A stretch of 64,000 nucleotides of DNA from Bin87 sp964502995 (GCA_964502995.1 CAZCZB010000008.1:14916-78915), one strand, 5' to 3'. Shown: positions 42,148-50,485, counted from the stretch's first letter. The notes: generated by a model from the sequence alone, not told the origin. Program-made: numbers and translations.

Positions 42148-43335
42148 ATGGCGAATTTCAGCTACATCGACCACCTCGAATGCACCATCTGCGGGGACGA
42201 ATTCCCCTACGATGGTCTGGCAACGGTCAGCGACTGCTGCGGCAAGGTGCTGTTCGTCAAGTACGACCTGCCCCGTCTGCGGCGCGAGGTCCAGCGATCC
42301 GATTTCGACAGCCGCCCGGCCAACATGTGGCGGTTCAACGAACTGCTGCCGGTCGTTGACTCTGCCAACGTGATCACCCTGGGCGAAGGCGGAACCCCGC
42401 TGCTCGACGCCAGCACGCTGGCCCGCGAGGTCGGCATCCGCCGGCTGCTGGTCAAGGAAGAAGGCCTGAATCCCACCGGCACGTTCAAGGCTCGCGGCAT
42501 CGCGGCCGCAGTATCCAAGGCGTTCGAGGCCGGCGCGCGCGGGTTCACCATGCCGTCGGCGGGGAACGCGGCGGGAGCGGCGGCGGCATACTGCGCCCGG
42601 GCCGGCACCCCGGTCAAGGTGTTCATGCCCCAGGACGCGCCCGTGGCCAACAAGAAGGAATCCATCGTCGCCGGCTCCGAGTTGAACCTGGTCGACGGAT
42701 TGATCAGCGACGCGGGCCGCATCGCCGTGGGCATCGCGGCCGAGCAGGGTTTGTTCGACCTCTCGACGCTGAAAGAACCCTGTCGCACCGAGGGGAAGAA
42801 GACGATGGGTCTGGAAATCGCCCAGCAGTTGGGCTGGCGTATGCCCGACGTCATCGTTTACCCCACCGGCGGCGGAACCGGAATCATCGGCATGTACAAG
42901 GGATTCCAGGAACTGCTGGAACTGGGATGGGTCGAAGGCAAGCCGCCCCGTTTCTACGCGGTGCAGGCGGATGGGTGCCAGCCCATCGTCAAGGCGTTCA
43001 ACGACGGAACCGACACCGCAGAGCCGTGGCAGAACGCGACGACCAAGGCCGACGGCCTGCGGGTCCCCGGCCCGTTCGCGGATTATCTGATCCTCAAGGC
43101 GATACGGGAGACGGGCGGCGGCGCGCTGGCCGTCAGCGACGCCGAGATGGTGGACGCAATGTACCGTCTGGCCACTACCGAGGGCATCATCGCGTGCCCC
43201 GAGGGCGCGGCCACGCTGGTCGGCCTGGAACGGTTGATGGCCGACGGCAGCATCGGAGCCGACGAGGAAGTCGTCCTGCTCAACACAGGCTCCGGCTACA
43301 AATACCTCGACCTGCTCAAAGGGCCGGAAGAATAA
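42148..43335 (+). CDS. thrC: Threonine synthase
   Basis: 395 residues. A zinc-ribbon-like start CTICGDEF...DCCGK precedes the fold-type II PLP domain. The Schiff-base Lys is in NPTGTFKARG, then MPSAGNAAGAAAAYCARAGTPVKVF and the phosphate-binding YPTGGGTGIIGMYKG. The enzyme makes threonine from O-phosphohomoserine. The N-terminal ribbon and length fit the archaeal/plant-type ThrC or a cysteate synthase-like homologue; the latter cannot be excluded given the sulfopyruvate-like genes at 28 kb. Confidence 0.85.
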   Translation: MANFSYIDHLECTICGDEFPYDGLATVSDCCGKVLFVKYDLPRLRREVQRSDFDSRPANMWRFNELLPVVDSANVITLGEGGTPLLDASTLAREVGIRRLLVKEEGLNPTGTFKARGIAAAVSKAFEAGARGFTMPSAGNAAGAAAAYCARAGTPVKVFMPQDAPVANKKESIVAGSELNLVDGLISDAGRIAVGIAAEQGLFDLSTLKEPCRTEGKKTMGLEIAQQLGWRMPDVIVYPTGGGTGIIGMYKGFQELLELGWVEGKPPRFYAVQADGCQPIVKAFNDGTDTAEPWQNATTKADGLRVPGPFADYLILKAIRETGGGALAVSDAEMVDAMYRLATTEGIIACPEGAATLVGLERLMADGSIGADEEVVLLNTGSGYKYLDLLKGPEE

Positions 43336-43352
43336 CCGTTACGGTGGCGGGA

Positions 43353-44051
43353 CTACCCCGACGCGATGTGCTGGGCGCCCGGTCTCGGGAAGGGGCAATG
43401 TAGCTGGTCGATATGCTCAAAAAGGTCCGGGTCGACTCGCTGCCAAAGCGGGTCAAGGATGATCCGGACCCCTTCCCTGCGGGCCAGTTTGGCTGCTGGT
43501 ACAAAGTCGCTGTCGCCCGTGACCAGTACGATCGTGTTTGCCTGCTTTTTCAAAGTGATCGATGCTATATCCAACCCGATTCGCATATCGACCGCTTTCT
43601 GTCGAAACCCCGGCTCAAAATCAGAATCGGTTAGTTCGGCCACGGTTCGCCGCCGGGCCAGCAGGTCGTTCTGCGATTTCTCTCTGATTGTCCATTGACG
43701 GTCACGGCGAACTTCGCCCAACCGCAGCGCAAAGTTAGGCCGGTTACGCAAACGCTCGAACAATGCTAACCGAAACAGTGCCTGGTCGGATTTTGCGTAA
43801 TCTATGGCCTGCTTGCTAACTGGGAGATGACCCCGCTTGGTGTAGGGATACGCGTCGTAGAAAAAACAGCGATAGAGAAGAGAATAGCGGTTAGCTGCAT
43901 TCGAGATCAGGTTGATGTGCCGGAGGTGACCATCAACCAACCGCCCGATTTCTTCGTTGGCACGATCGGGATCCGCGAGGATACCTGAGTCTGTGAAACG
44001 AGGTAATCGTCTGAGGAAAAAGCCGCCGTCAATCAACAACGCTACGCGCAT
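43353..44051 (-). CDS. NYN-domain protein 2 (putative PIN-like RNase)
   Basis: 232 residues, convergent with thrC. Acidic sites MRVALLIDGGFFLRR, AVDMRIGLDIASI and VTGDSDFVPAAKLARREGVRI match the LabA/NYN pattern. It is unlike NYN protein 1 in length and sequence, so the two are not recent duplicates. Codon use is AT-richer (43600-44000) than that of thrC. Role in RNA degradation or tRNA/rRNA surveillance is possible but unproven. Confidence 0.78.
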   Translation of the reverse strand: MRVALLIDGGFFLRRLPRFTDSGILADPDRANEEIGRLVDGHLRHINLISNAANRYSLLYRCFFYDAYPYTKRGHLPVSKQAIDYAKSDQALFRLALFERLRNRPNFALRLGEVRRDRQWTIREKSQNDLLARRRTVAELTDSDFEPGFRQKAVDMRIGLDIASITLKKQANTIVLVTGDSDFVPAAKLARREGVRIILDPLWQRVDPDLFEHIDQLHCPFPRPGAQHIASG

Positions 44052-44171
44052 GCCGAAAATACCGCCACCATGAATATGCCCCAGGATTTCGGCTCACTCA
44101 GGATAACGGGGAGTGTAGCGTACTCTCAAGGGGCAATGTGCGAACCATTGTACTACAGGGGCGTAGCGTCG

Positions 44172-45134
44172 TCAAACCGACCGCTTCCCCGGTTTCAGCG
44201 TTTTCATCACCGAGCGAACCGCTCGACGGATGGGCCGCCGGCGTTGGTGCAGGTTGTGCGCGATCAGCGGCGCCAGCGTGGTGTTGGACGCCACCAGGGG
44301 CGCAACCCACTTGCGCAGTTCGGCCATCGTGGGTTGTTTGTCATTCCACGTCGGCACCAGCGAGTCCATGGGATGCCACTGCTTGCGTCCGGACAACCGC
44401 GTCATCACAGTCCCGCCGGCCTCCTGCACCGCTACTGCGCCGCCCAGCATGTCCCACATGCGCGGTGCGCCGATGACGGCAAACTGCAGCACTCCCATGG
44501 CGGTCATCGCCAGTTCGTAGGCAATGCTGCCGGTCACGCGCAGTTGTCCCAGCGGCTGCCCCTTCAGACCCTTGCCGACGCGGGTTGACGCACCGAAAGA
44601 GCCGGGCAGACCGACCAGCCGGTCGCCGCGCGGTTTTTCCGTCTGGTACACCGAGACCGGCTCGCCGTTGGCGAAGGCTCCGCCGCCGGTACGGCAATGC
44701 ACGACAATGCCGTTCCCGGATGCTGAAGGCCACGGTATGTACACGGCGCCGGCAACCGCAACCCCCCGGTACAGTACGCCAATCGACGAGGCATACACCG
44801 GCAGTCCGTTCATGAAGTTGGTGGTGCCGTCCAGCGGGTCGAGAACCCACAGGATGTCAGGGGCAAGCCTGTCGCCGTCGGCGCTGGCATCATCCTCTTC
44901 GCCCAGAATACCGTGTTCCGGGAACCGCTCGGCGATGCGCCGTTCGAGGTATGTTTGTGTTTCCTTGTCGGCGGCGGTCACCGGGTCCTGCCGGGCCTTG
45001 TCCTTGTATTCGACGCTGATGACGCGGCCGAAGTGCCCGGCCAGCAGATCGCCAGCGCCCTGGGCGAACTCCGCAGCAGCCGATTCGATTGCAGCCAGAT
45101 CCACGGCAGCCAAGTCTGATGATGGGATGGTCAT
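44172..45134 (-). CDS. Inositol monophosphatase family protein
   Basis: 320 residues from the ATG at 45134; the longer frame overlaps the divergent SDR gene and is not used. IMPase metal-site motifs: GILGEEDD, WVLDPLDGTTNFMNGLP (DPLDGT), and the closing WDMLGGAVAVQEAGG. Sugar or inositol phosphates, PAP, or fructose-1,6-bisphosphate are possible substrates. Basic C-terminal extension (RRRPIRRAVRSVMKTLK) of about 30 residues is unusual and could bind nucleic acid or membranes. Confidence 0.85.
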   Translation of the reverse strand: MTIPSSDLAAVDLAAIESAAAEFAQGAGDLLAGHFGRVISVEYKDKARQDPVTAADKETQTYLERRIAERFPEHGILGEEDDASADGDRLAPDILWVLDPLDGTTNFMNGLPVYASSIGVLYRGVAVAGAVYIPWPSASGNGIVVHCRTGGGAFANGEPVSVYQTEKPRGDRLVGLPGSFGASTRVGKGLKGQPLGQLRVTGSIAYELAMTAMGVLQFAVIGAPRMWDMLGGAVAVQEAGGTVMTRLSGRKQWHPMDSLVPTWNDKQPTMAELRKWVAPLVASNTTLAPLIAHNLHQRRRPIRRAVRSVMKTLKPGKRSV

Positions 45135-45192
45135 AGTGGGTGGGATTGTAACACCGAGATGCGCGCACGGCCCGGAACCGCAGAGCGACTGA

Positions 45193-45198
45193 TATAAT
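45193..45198 (+). promoter_or_regulatory. Likely -10 box of the SDR gene
   Basis: Perfect TATAAT 27 nt before the ATG at 45226; no evident -35. Confidence 0.45.
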
Positions 45199-45225
45199 CT
45201 GCCAGAGAATTTGAGGAGGCGGGCA

Positions 45226-46017
45226 ATGGACCTGGAACTGAATGGCAAAGTGGCAATCGTGGGCGGCGCGAGCAAGGGTCTGGGACGGGCCTGCTCCGAA
45301 GTGCTGGCCGAGGAAGGAGTGCGTGTAGCCATGTGCGCGCGCACGGCATCGGACCTGGAACGGGCAGCCGACGAGATTCGGGCGGCCACGGGCGGCGAGA
45401 TCTACACCTTCGCCGGCGACCTGGACAAGGAAGAAACCATCGCGGAACTGGTGGCCAGCACCGCATCTCACTTCGGCCGGCTGGACATAATGGTCAACAA
45501 TTCCGGCGGCCCCCCGCAGGCATACGCCAAGGATTCCACGGAAGAGCTTTGGCAGGTGTCCGCCAACCGTTCGCTGTTCTTCTTCGCGCGGATGACGAGG
45601 GAAGCGCTGCCCCACCTGCGGGCCCAGGGCGGCGGCAGGATCATCAACATCCTGGCCAGCACGGTGTACACGCCGATCCCGAACCTGGCGCTGTCGGCGG
45701 CAACGCGCATGGGCGTCATCGGTTTCATGAAGAACCTGGCCGACGACATCGGGCAGGAGAACATCCTGATCAACAACGTATGCCCCGGCAGCATCATGTC
45801 CGAGCGCATGATGGAAAACGTGGAGGACCGCGCGCGAACGCAAGGCATCCCCATCGAGGACGCATTGGCGCAACGCGCCGAGCAAACCGCGTTGAAGCGC
45901 ATCGGCGAACCCCGCGAACTGGCGTACCTGGTGGCGTTTCTGGCGTCGTCGCGTTCCAGCTATATCACCGGCACCACCATGTTGGTGGACGGCGGCCTCG
46001 TGCGCTCGGTAATGTAG
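45226..46017 (+). CDS. SDR-family oxidoreductase, divergent active site
   Basis: 263 residues from the ATG at 45226 (GAGG upstream). The Rossmann cofactor site reads VAIVGGASKGLGRACSEVLAEEG and NNSGG replaces the usual NNAG. The catalytic Tyr-x-x-x-Lys of classical SDRs is replaced by Ser-x-x-x-Arg in LALSAATRMGVIGFMKNLA, as in a known divergent group of FabG-like proteins. The C-terminus TGTTMLVDGG is normal. Reduction of a 3-oxoacyl or similar substrate is possible but unproven because of the missing pair. Confidence 0.82.
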   Translation: MDLELNGKVAIVGGASKGLGRACSEVLAEEGVRVAMCARTASDLERAADEIRAATGGEIYTFAGDLDKEETIAELVASTASHFGRLDIMVNNSGGPPQAYAKDSTEELWQVSANRSLFFFARMTREALPHLRAQGGGRIINILASTVYTPIPNLALSAATRMGVIGFMKNLADDIGQENILINNVCPGSIMSERMMENVEDRARTQGIPIEDALAQRAEQTALKRIGEPRELAYLVAFLASSRSSYITGTTMLVDGGLVRSVM

Positions 46018-46024
46018 TCCGCCG

Positions 46025-46381
46025 ATGACCAGGCCGCAATTCGCGCAGCCGCCGGAACCCACCACGGCGGATGAATACGTCGAGAGGGGGAACCGCTACA
46101 GCCGCAACGGGGTGTACGAACGGGCAATCGCCGACTACACCACGGCGATCGAAATGGACGCCGCCTGCGTGGACGCGTGGTTCAACCGTGGCGTATCGTG
46201 GTACGAGGTTGGCGATTATCCCCAGTCCATTGCCGATCTCACCGAGGCCATCCGCCTGGACCCTGAGGACGATAACTATTACTCGCGCCGGTCGTTGTCA
46301 TACCTGTTCAACGACCAGCCCGACGAGGCCCAGGCCGACATGGACACCAGCGAGGATATCCGGCTGAGGGCGTGGGGGTGA
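46025..46381 (+). CDS. TPR-repeat protein
   Basis: 118 residues with about three tetratricopeptide repeats: EYVERGNRYSRNGVYERAIADYTTAI, DAWFNRGVSWYEVGDYPQSIADLTEAI and DNYYSRRSLSYLFNDQPDEAQADM (each quoted as seen; the repeats are 34 residues long). No signal peptide. It starts 7 bp after the SDR stop, so it is probably in the same transcript. Likely a protein-protein interaction scaffold. Confidence 0.75.
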   Translation: MTRPQFAQPPEPTTADEYVERGNRYSRNGVYERAIADYTTAIEMDAACVDAWFNRGVSWYEVGDYPQSIADLTEAIRLDPEDDNYYSRRSLSYLFNDQPDEAQADMDTSEDIRLRAWG

Positions 46382-46425
46382 TGCGAGCAGCGGGTGGTAG
46401 AATGTGCGCAGACAGGAGAATGGTC

Positions 46426-46755
46426 ATGGTCAGCAAGAATAAAACCCAAACCGATACTCCGCCCAAGCACCGAGATCCGGAAGTGGTTCGGAAAGCCGAG
46501 GCTATATTCGCCGAAATGGGAATGACTCCCGAAGAGGCGATCGGTATCTTCTACAAGCAGACGGCGCTGCACGGGAAGTTTCCGATTACGGAACTGATCC
46601 CCAACGAGGAAACGCAGGCGGCCATCCGAGAGGCGAGTGCCGGAATCGGCATTAAAAGATACGCCAGTGCGGATGAATTTCGAGCGGAACTAGACGAAAT
46701 CATGGCGGAAGCTGATGATGCGGAACCTGATCAGGACATCCAGCTTTCGGCGTGA
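46426..46755 (+). CDS. RelB/DinJ-family antitoxin
   Basis: 109 residues from the ATG at 46426; AGGAG lies 7 nt upstream, while the ATG at 46420 is only 1 nt from it. The ribbon-helix-helix part reads VVRKAEAIFAEMGMTPEEAIGIFYKQTALHG, a DinJ hallmark. The acidic C-terminus (ELDEIMAEADDAEPDQD) would bind the toxin. The toxin gene overlaps by 41 bp. The N-terminus (SKNKTQTDTPPKHRD) is longer than usual. Confidence 0.82.
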   Translation: MVSKNKTQTDTPPKHRDPEVVRKAEAIFAEMGMTPEEAIGIFYKQTALHGKFPITELIPNEETQAAIREASAGIGIKRYASADEFRAELDEIMAEADDAEPDQDIQLSA

Positions 46756-46987
46756 TCTCAGAAGGGCAGCGCGACGTGGCAAAGACATACGCAAGATTCA
46801 GGAGATTACCGACCGATTGATAGCCAACGAGCCGTTGGATGTGCGCCACCAGCGACACCGATTGGCTGGCAATTGGTATCCGCTTTGGGAACGTCACATC
46901 GAACCCGATTGGCTGCTGGTGTGGGATTAGGATGATGAATCGATAACTCTCATGTACACCGGCACGCATGCTGATATTTTTGGGTAG
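46715..46987 (+). pseudogene. YafQ/RelE-type toxin with in-frame TAG stop
   Basis: The frame reads MMRNLIRTSSFRRDLRRAARRGKD...LAGNWYPLWERHIEPDWLLVWD and stops at TAG (46928-46930). The same frame then continues DDESITLMYTGTHADIFG to a second stop at 46985-46987. That tail is exactly the missing C-terminus of the family, with the TGTHAD segment that carries the catalytic His. So either the toxin is inactivated by a single nonsense change or the stop is read through. Without the tail the protein should not cleave mRNA, leaving an orphan antitoxin. Confidence 0.78.
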
Positions 46988-47012
46988 GACATTGCGCGCA
47001 CCACAAAAGAAA

Positions 47013-47041
47013 ATAGGGGCGGGTCTCAGACCCGCCCCTGC
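47013..47041. repeat. 29-bp palindrome ATAGGGGC...GCCCCTGC, copy 5
   Basis: Core GGTCTCAGACC as in copies 2 and 3; end bases differ from the perfect symmetry. It lies between the toxin remnant and the DUF35 gene (convergent). Confidence 0.8.
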
Positions 47042-47064
47042 GATTTCCTGGGTGGCCTGACGGA

Positions 47065-47478
47065 TTATCCCGCCGGCTTGAAGTACGGAATCGTGATCTG
47101 CGGCGTCGCGGTCTGGAAGGTCACTTCCACGGCCATTCCGATATGGACGTCGCGGGGGTTGCAATCGACGATGTTGGTGAACATCCGCACGCCCTCCTCC
47201 AGTTCAACCAGCGCCAGCACGTATGGCACCATCTCGGCGAACCCGGTGGTGCGGTTCTGCTGGGTGATTGTGTAGGTCCATACCGTGCCGCGACCCGATG
47301 CTTGCACCCACTCGATGTTGTCGCCCCAGCAGTCGGCGCAGATTCCACGGGGGTACCACTGGTAATCGTCGCACTCAACGCAGCGTTGGATCACCAGTTG
47401 GCCGCGACGGCACGAATCCCAGAAGGGTTTGGTTTCGCCCGATACTGTAGGCAGGGGTTTGTTCCAGGTGGTGGTCAT
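47065..47478 (-). CDS. Zn-ribbon OB-fold protein (DUF35 family)
   Basis: 137 residues. The N-terminal zinc ribbon has CVECDDYQWYPRGICADCWG (CxxC...CxxC) and the OB-fold is in the second half (SGRGTVWTYTITQQNRTTGF). DUF35 proteins act with thiolase-like partners to bind or position acyl-CoA. The gene starts 2 bp after the stop of the thiolase gene, so they form a two-gene operon. Confidence 0.85.
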   Translation of the reverse strand: MTTTWNKPLPTVSGETKPFWDSCRRGQLVIQRCVECDDYQWYPRGICADCWGDNIEWVQASGRGTVWTYTITQQNRTTGFAEMVPYVLALVELEEGVRMFTNIVDCNPRDVHIGMAVEVTFQTATPQITIPYFKPAG

Positions 47479-47480
47479 GA

Positions 47481-48662
47481 TTAATCCCTCGCGAGGATGA
47501 CGGTGCCGCCGGAGTGGCGGGAACCCAGAGCGCCGCCGGTGCCGTGGGCCAGGGCGATCTTGCAGTCGGGAACCTGGCGGCCGGTGCCGTCGAACTGATG
47601 TCGAAGCTGCCGCGTCGCCTCCAACAGCAGGAAGATGCCGCGCATCCCGGGGTGGTTGGACGACAGGCCGCCGCCGTCGGTGTTGATGGGCAATTCGCCG
47701 CCCACCTTGAGGCGACCCCCGCTGACAAATTCTCCTCCCTCTCCCTTCTTGCAGAACCCCAGGTCTTCCAGGGTTTCCACGACGGTGATGGTGAAGGAGT
47801 CGTACACCATGGCCATGTCGATGTCGTCGTGGGTAACGCCGGCCATTTCAAATGCGCGGGGCGAACTCTGGTGCGCGGCAATGTAGATCAGGTCGCGCTT
47901 GCCGGCCCCCTGGTGAGCGATGGCCTCGCCGGCGCCCAGCACCCATACGGGCGTGTGCCGGCAGTTCCGCGCCACCTCGGGCGACGCCACAACCACCGCG
48001 CCGCCGCCGTCGGTGATGATGCAGCAGTCCATCAGGTGCAGCGGGTCGGAGATAACGCGGGAGTTGACCACGTCCTCCACGGTGATGGGATCACGGAACA
48101 GGGCCTCCGGATTCATGGAGGCATGGTGCCGCATGGCGACCGACACCTCGGCCAGCTGCTCGGCGGTCGTTCCGTACAGGTGCATGTGCCGCCGCGCGAT
48201 CATCGCGTAGAGGCCCACCGTGGTCAGGCCGTACAGTTCCTCAAAACTGTCGGGCGACGGGTCCAGCACCGGGTGTCCGAAGCGTCCGACGCCGCCGGTG
48301 CCCACGGAAACGCCGCCCGAGCGAGCCAGGCTGCTGTACGTGATCACGGCCACGTTGATGCGACCCGCCGCGATGGCGGTCAGCGCGTGGGACAGGTGGA
48401 ACTCAAAAGACCCGCCGCCGACGGTGGTGTTGTCCACGTAGCTGGGGTACAAATTGAGGTAATCGGCCAGATTCATGCCGCTGTTGCGGATACTGCTGGA
48501 CGCGGTGAACAGACCGTCAACGTCGTTCTTGGTGAGGCCGGCGTCGGCCAGCGCCTTGATGACGCTCTCGCCCTGTATCTGAAGTTCGCTCTTGTCGGGC
48601 GAATAGCGGGTGACGTGCTCGTGGATGCCCACGATGGCGGCAGCGCGCCTGAGGTCAACCAT
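47481..48662 (-). CDS. Thiolase-like protein without the nucleophilic Cys
   Basis: 393 residues of thiolase/SCP2 type. The usual start AAIVGIHEH...RYSPDKSELQIQGESVIKAL and HxxxxGxxP region are present (GGGAVVVASPEVA, DSFTITVVETLEDLGF, NTDGGGLSSNHPGMRG with the catalytic His), and HGTGGALGSRHSGGTVIL closes the protein. Where active thiolases have Cys (CxSG), this one reads VGGGSFEFHLSH, so Cys is replaced by Gly/Ser. Non-decarboxylating condensation by it alone is unlikely; with DUF35 it may act as an acyl-CoA hydrolase or lyase-like complex. Confidence 0.8.
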   Translation of the reverse strand: MVDLRRAAAIVGIHEHVTRYSPDKSELQIQGESVIKALADAGLTKNDVDGLFTASSSIRNSGMNLADYLNLYPSYVDNTTVGGGSFEFHLSHALTAIAAGRINVAVITYSSLARSGGVSVGTGGVGRFGHPVLDPSPDSFEELYGLTTVGLYAMIARRHMHLYGTTAEQLAEVSVAMRHHASMNPEALFRDPITVEDVVNSRVISDPLHLMDCCIITDGGGAVVVASPEVARNCRHTPVWVLGAGEAIAHQGAGKRDLIYIAAHQSSPRAFEMAGVTHDDIDMAMVYDSFTITVVETLEDLGFCKKGEGGEFVSGGRLKVGGELPINTDGGGLSSNHPGMRGIFLLLEATRQLRHQFDGTGRQVPDCKIALAHGTGGALGSRHSGGTVILARD

Positions 48663-49243
48663 GCGGGATGCACCTCCGTTGGGATTTTTGGGTTTCGGTA
48701 TTATGCCACAGATTGGGTTCGTTCACTTTGAGTTGCAAGTCGCCGGGAACGGCGTCGGCAACGTCGGGGGAATGTCGCGAGTTGAAGAACCGAACCGAAC
48801 CGAACGCAACGGATCGGTTGCATCGAACGCTGTTTTCGATTGTGTTTACCAATCATGTCGTATTTTTCACGTCGTTTTCACAATTTACTGATATACTGTT
48901 CATATGGTCGAGGCATAACTGAAATGGGCGATATGCGTCCATCCGCTGCGACCATCCCCAGTTTTACTATCAAAACTACGATCCACGAGAACAATAAAGA
49001 AACGTCACATCGACGCGACGGCAATTGAACGAAGCCCAACCATCAGAAACTCCTGGCGCAACGGATGGAGTGACACATAGGGCGACTGCAAACTGCAAAC
49101 AAAATCCGAACAAAAAAAGACAAGTATGCGCTGCTTGGGGTGTTGGACCGGCGGGATTGCGCCGTTCAAGTCCAGCCGCGCACGGAAATTGACGAATAAT
49201 TGACGGATATCGATTCGGTTTATAGTTTTCCGAAGGAGACACC
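48663..49243. other. Intergenic region without a supported gene
   Basis: About 580 bp, AT-richer than average (48810-49000). Promoters of the thiolase operon (minus) and the small membrane protein (plus) must lie here; TTGACG (49200-49205) with TATAGT (49221-49226) is a fair match with a 15-bp spacer. Two direct TTGACGRATA-type copies (49189, 49200) precede it. Several short open frames have no recognisable product. Confidence 0.5.
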
Positions 49244-49453
49244 ATGATTTCGCGAAATACGCGAACCCGCGGATGGAATAACAGAGGGTCCGACGACAAC
49301 AAAGCCTTATGGTTCTGGGGTTTCGTTGCCGCGATGTTGGCGCTGATCCTCGTGCTGATGTTTGTTTCAAAGGACATGCCGACTGATACCTCCTTCCAGA
49401 TGATGTCCGATGACCTGATGATGATTCAAAGCGGCAATACGTCGATCCAATAG
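49244..49453 (+). CDS. Small single-pass membrane protein
   Basis: 69 residues with AGGAGA 6-7 nt before the ATG. A charged N-terminus (ISRNTRTRGWNNRGSDDNK) precedes one membrane helix (ALWFWGFVAAMLALILVLMFV) and a short polar, Met- and Asp-rich tail (SFQMMSDDLMMIQSG). N-terminus inside, tail outside is predicted by the positive-inside rule. I do not recognise a family. A promoter-like TTGACG-TATAGT pair supports expression. Confidence 0.6.
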   Translation: MISRNTRTRGWNNRGSDDNKALWFWGFVAAMLALILVLMFVSKDMPTDTSFQMMSDDLMMIQSGNTSIQ

Positions 49454-49570
49454 CCGTAATAGCGGCTGCGCGCGACCGGCCTTTTCGGGCAAAATTGCGG
49501 CCGGGTCGCTATCCGGAACGACGGCGTCTCTCCGTGGGGCCGATGATTCCGGAACGGGGGCAATCGATCA

Positions 49571-49659
49571 GGTTGCCCCCTACGCGTGGCGTAAAGGGCC
49601 ACCCTGCGGTCAGTAACCTGGCCATCGCGGCGGTTGCCCCCTATGCGTGGCGTAAAGGG
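49571..49659. repeat. Two 28-bp direct repeats (GGTTGCCCCCTAYGCGTGGCG type)
   Basis: Copies at 49571-49598 and 49632-49659 differ by one base. The first also forms a hairpin with GGGGGCAA at 49556-49563. They lie upstream of the promoter of the gene at 49751. Confidence 0.75.
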
Positions 49660-49709
49660 TCGTTTGGTCCGTGGCCGCCGACTGCCGCCGACCCGGGGCA
49701 GGCCGGTGT

Positions 49710-49715
49710 TATACT
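49710..49715 (+). promoter_or_regulatory. Likely -10 box of the gene at 49751
   Basis: TATACT 35 nt before the ATG; -35 weak. Confidence 0.4.
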
Positions 49716-49750
49716 CGCCGCACTCAATTGCTACCGAACAGGAGAGGACC

Positions 49751-50425
49751 ATGGCGAGCCGCAGGAAGGGCGACGGGCTGTTGCTGGTGTTCAGCGACGT
49801 CGCGCCAGAAAACGACGAAGAATACAACCGCTGGTACAACGAGGAGCACATCCCGGAACGTCTGTCGATTCCCGGCGTGCTGGACGCGGCGCGGTACGTG
49901 GCCGTGCAGGGCGGCCCGAAGTACCTGGCCGTGTACGAACTGGAATCTTACGAAGCGTGGCATTCGGAAGAGTGGCAGAAGTGGCTGCGCGAGCCCACCG
50001 AATGGTCCCGGAGAATGTCCCCCAGCGTTATCGGAACCGAATACGTCCGCAACCTGTACCAGCGCGTGCATCCCGAGCAGTTGTCGGACGAAACGGCGCA
50101 GGCGGGCATGTCGCCGGTCATTCTCGTTGGACGAATGTCGATTCCCGACGAGTTGGAAGAAAAGTGGAACCACGCCTATAACAACGAGCGGCTGCCGATG
50201 GCCCTGGACATACCCGGCTACATCCGCGCCCGCCGTTTCCAGGCGATGATGGGCGAGCCCAAGTACTGCACCGTCCACGAGATGGAGTCCATGGCCGTCG
50301 CGGAGAGCGAAGCCTGGAAGAACTGGAGCACCATCGAGACACCCGTTTGGACCCACGAGGTGCGCCCCAAGATGGTGCACCAGTCCGGATCCCCCGGAGT
50401 CTATCAGCGGATATTCCCGGAGTAG
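49751..50425 (+). CDS. Duplicated Dabb/DUF4286-like (ferredoxin-fold) protein
   Basis: 224 residues from the ATG at 49751 (GAGGA upstream). Two similar halves: LLLVFSDVAPENDEEYNRWYNEEHIPERLSIPGV (residues about 9-42, shown in part) and VILVGRMSIPDELEEKWNHAYNNERLPMALDIPGY (about 122-157), each ending in a PKYL/PKYC...YELES/HEMES strand. The N-W-Y-N-x-E-H-I pattern is typical of small stress-responsive or EthD-like alpha-beta barrel proteins. Enzymatic role unknown. An acyl-CoA dehydrogenase-like monooxygenase converges on it. Confidence 0.75.
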   Translation: MASRRKGDGLLLVFSDVAPENDEEYNRWYNEEHIPERLSIPGVLDAARYVAVQGGPKYLAVYELESYEAWHSEEWQKWLREPTEWSRRMSPSVIGTEYVRNLYQRVHPEQLSDETAQAGMSPVILVGRMSIPDELEEKWNHAYNNERLPMALDIPGYIRARRFQAMMGEPKYCTVHEMESMAVAESEAWKNWSTIETPVWTHEVRPKMVHQSGSPGVYQRIFPE

Positions 50426-50457
50426 CCCGTTCCACCGTTTCCACAACCGGCAAAAGC

Positions 50458-50485
50458 GCAGGGGCGAATGATTATTCGCCCCTGC
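50458..50485. repeat. 28-bp palindrome GCAGGGGC...GCCCCTGC, copy 6
   Basis: Both outer arms carry the same change relative to the other copies (GTAG/CTAC to GCAG/CTGC), so pairing is kept. Core AATGATTATT. It lies between two convergent genes. Confidence 0.85.
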
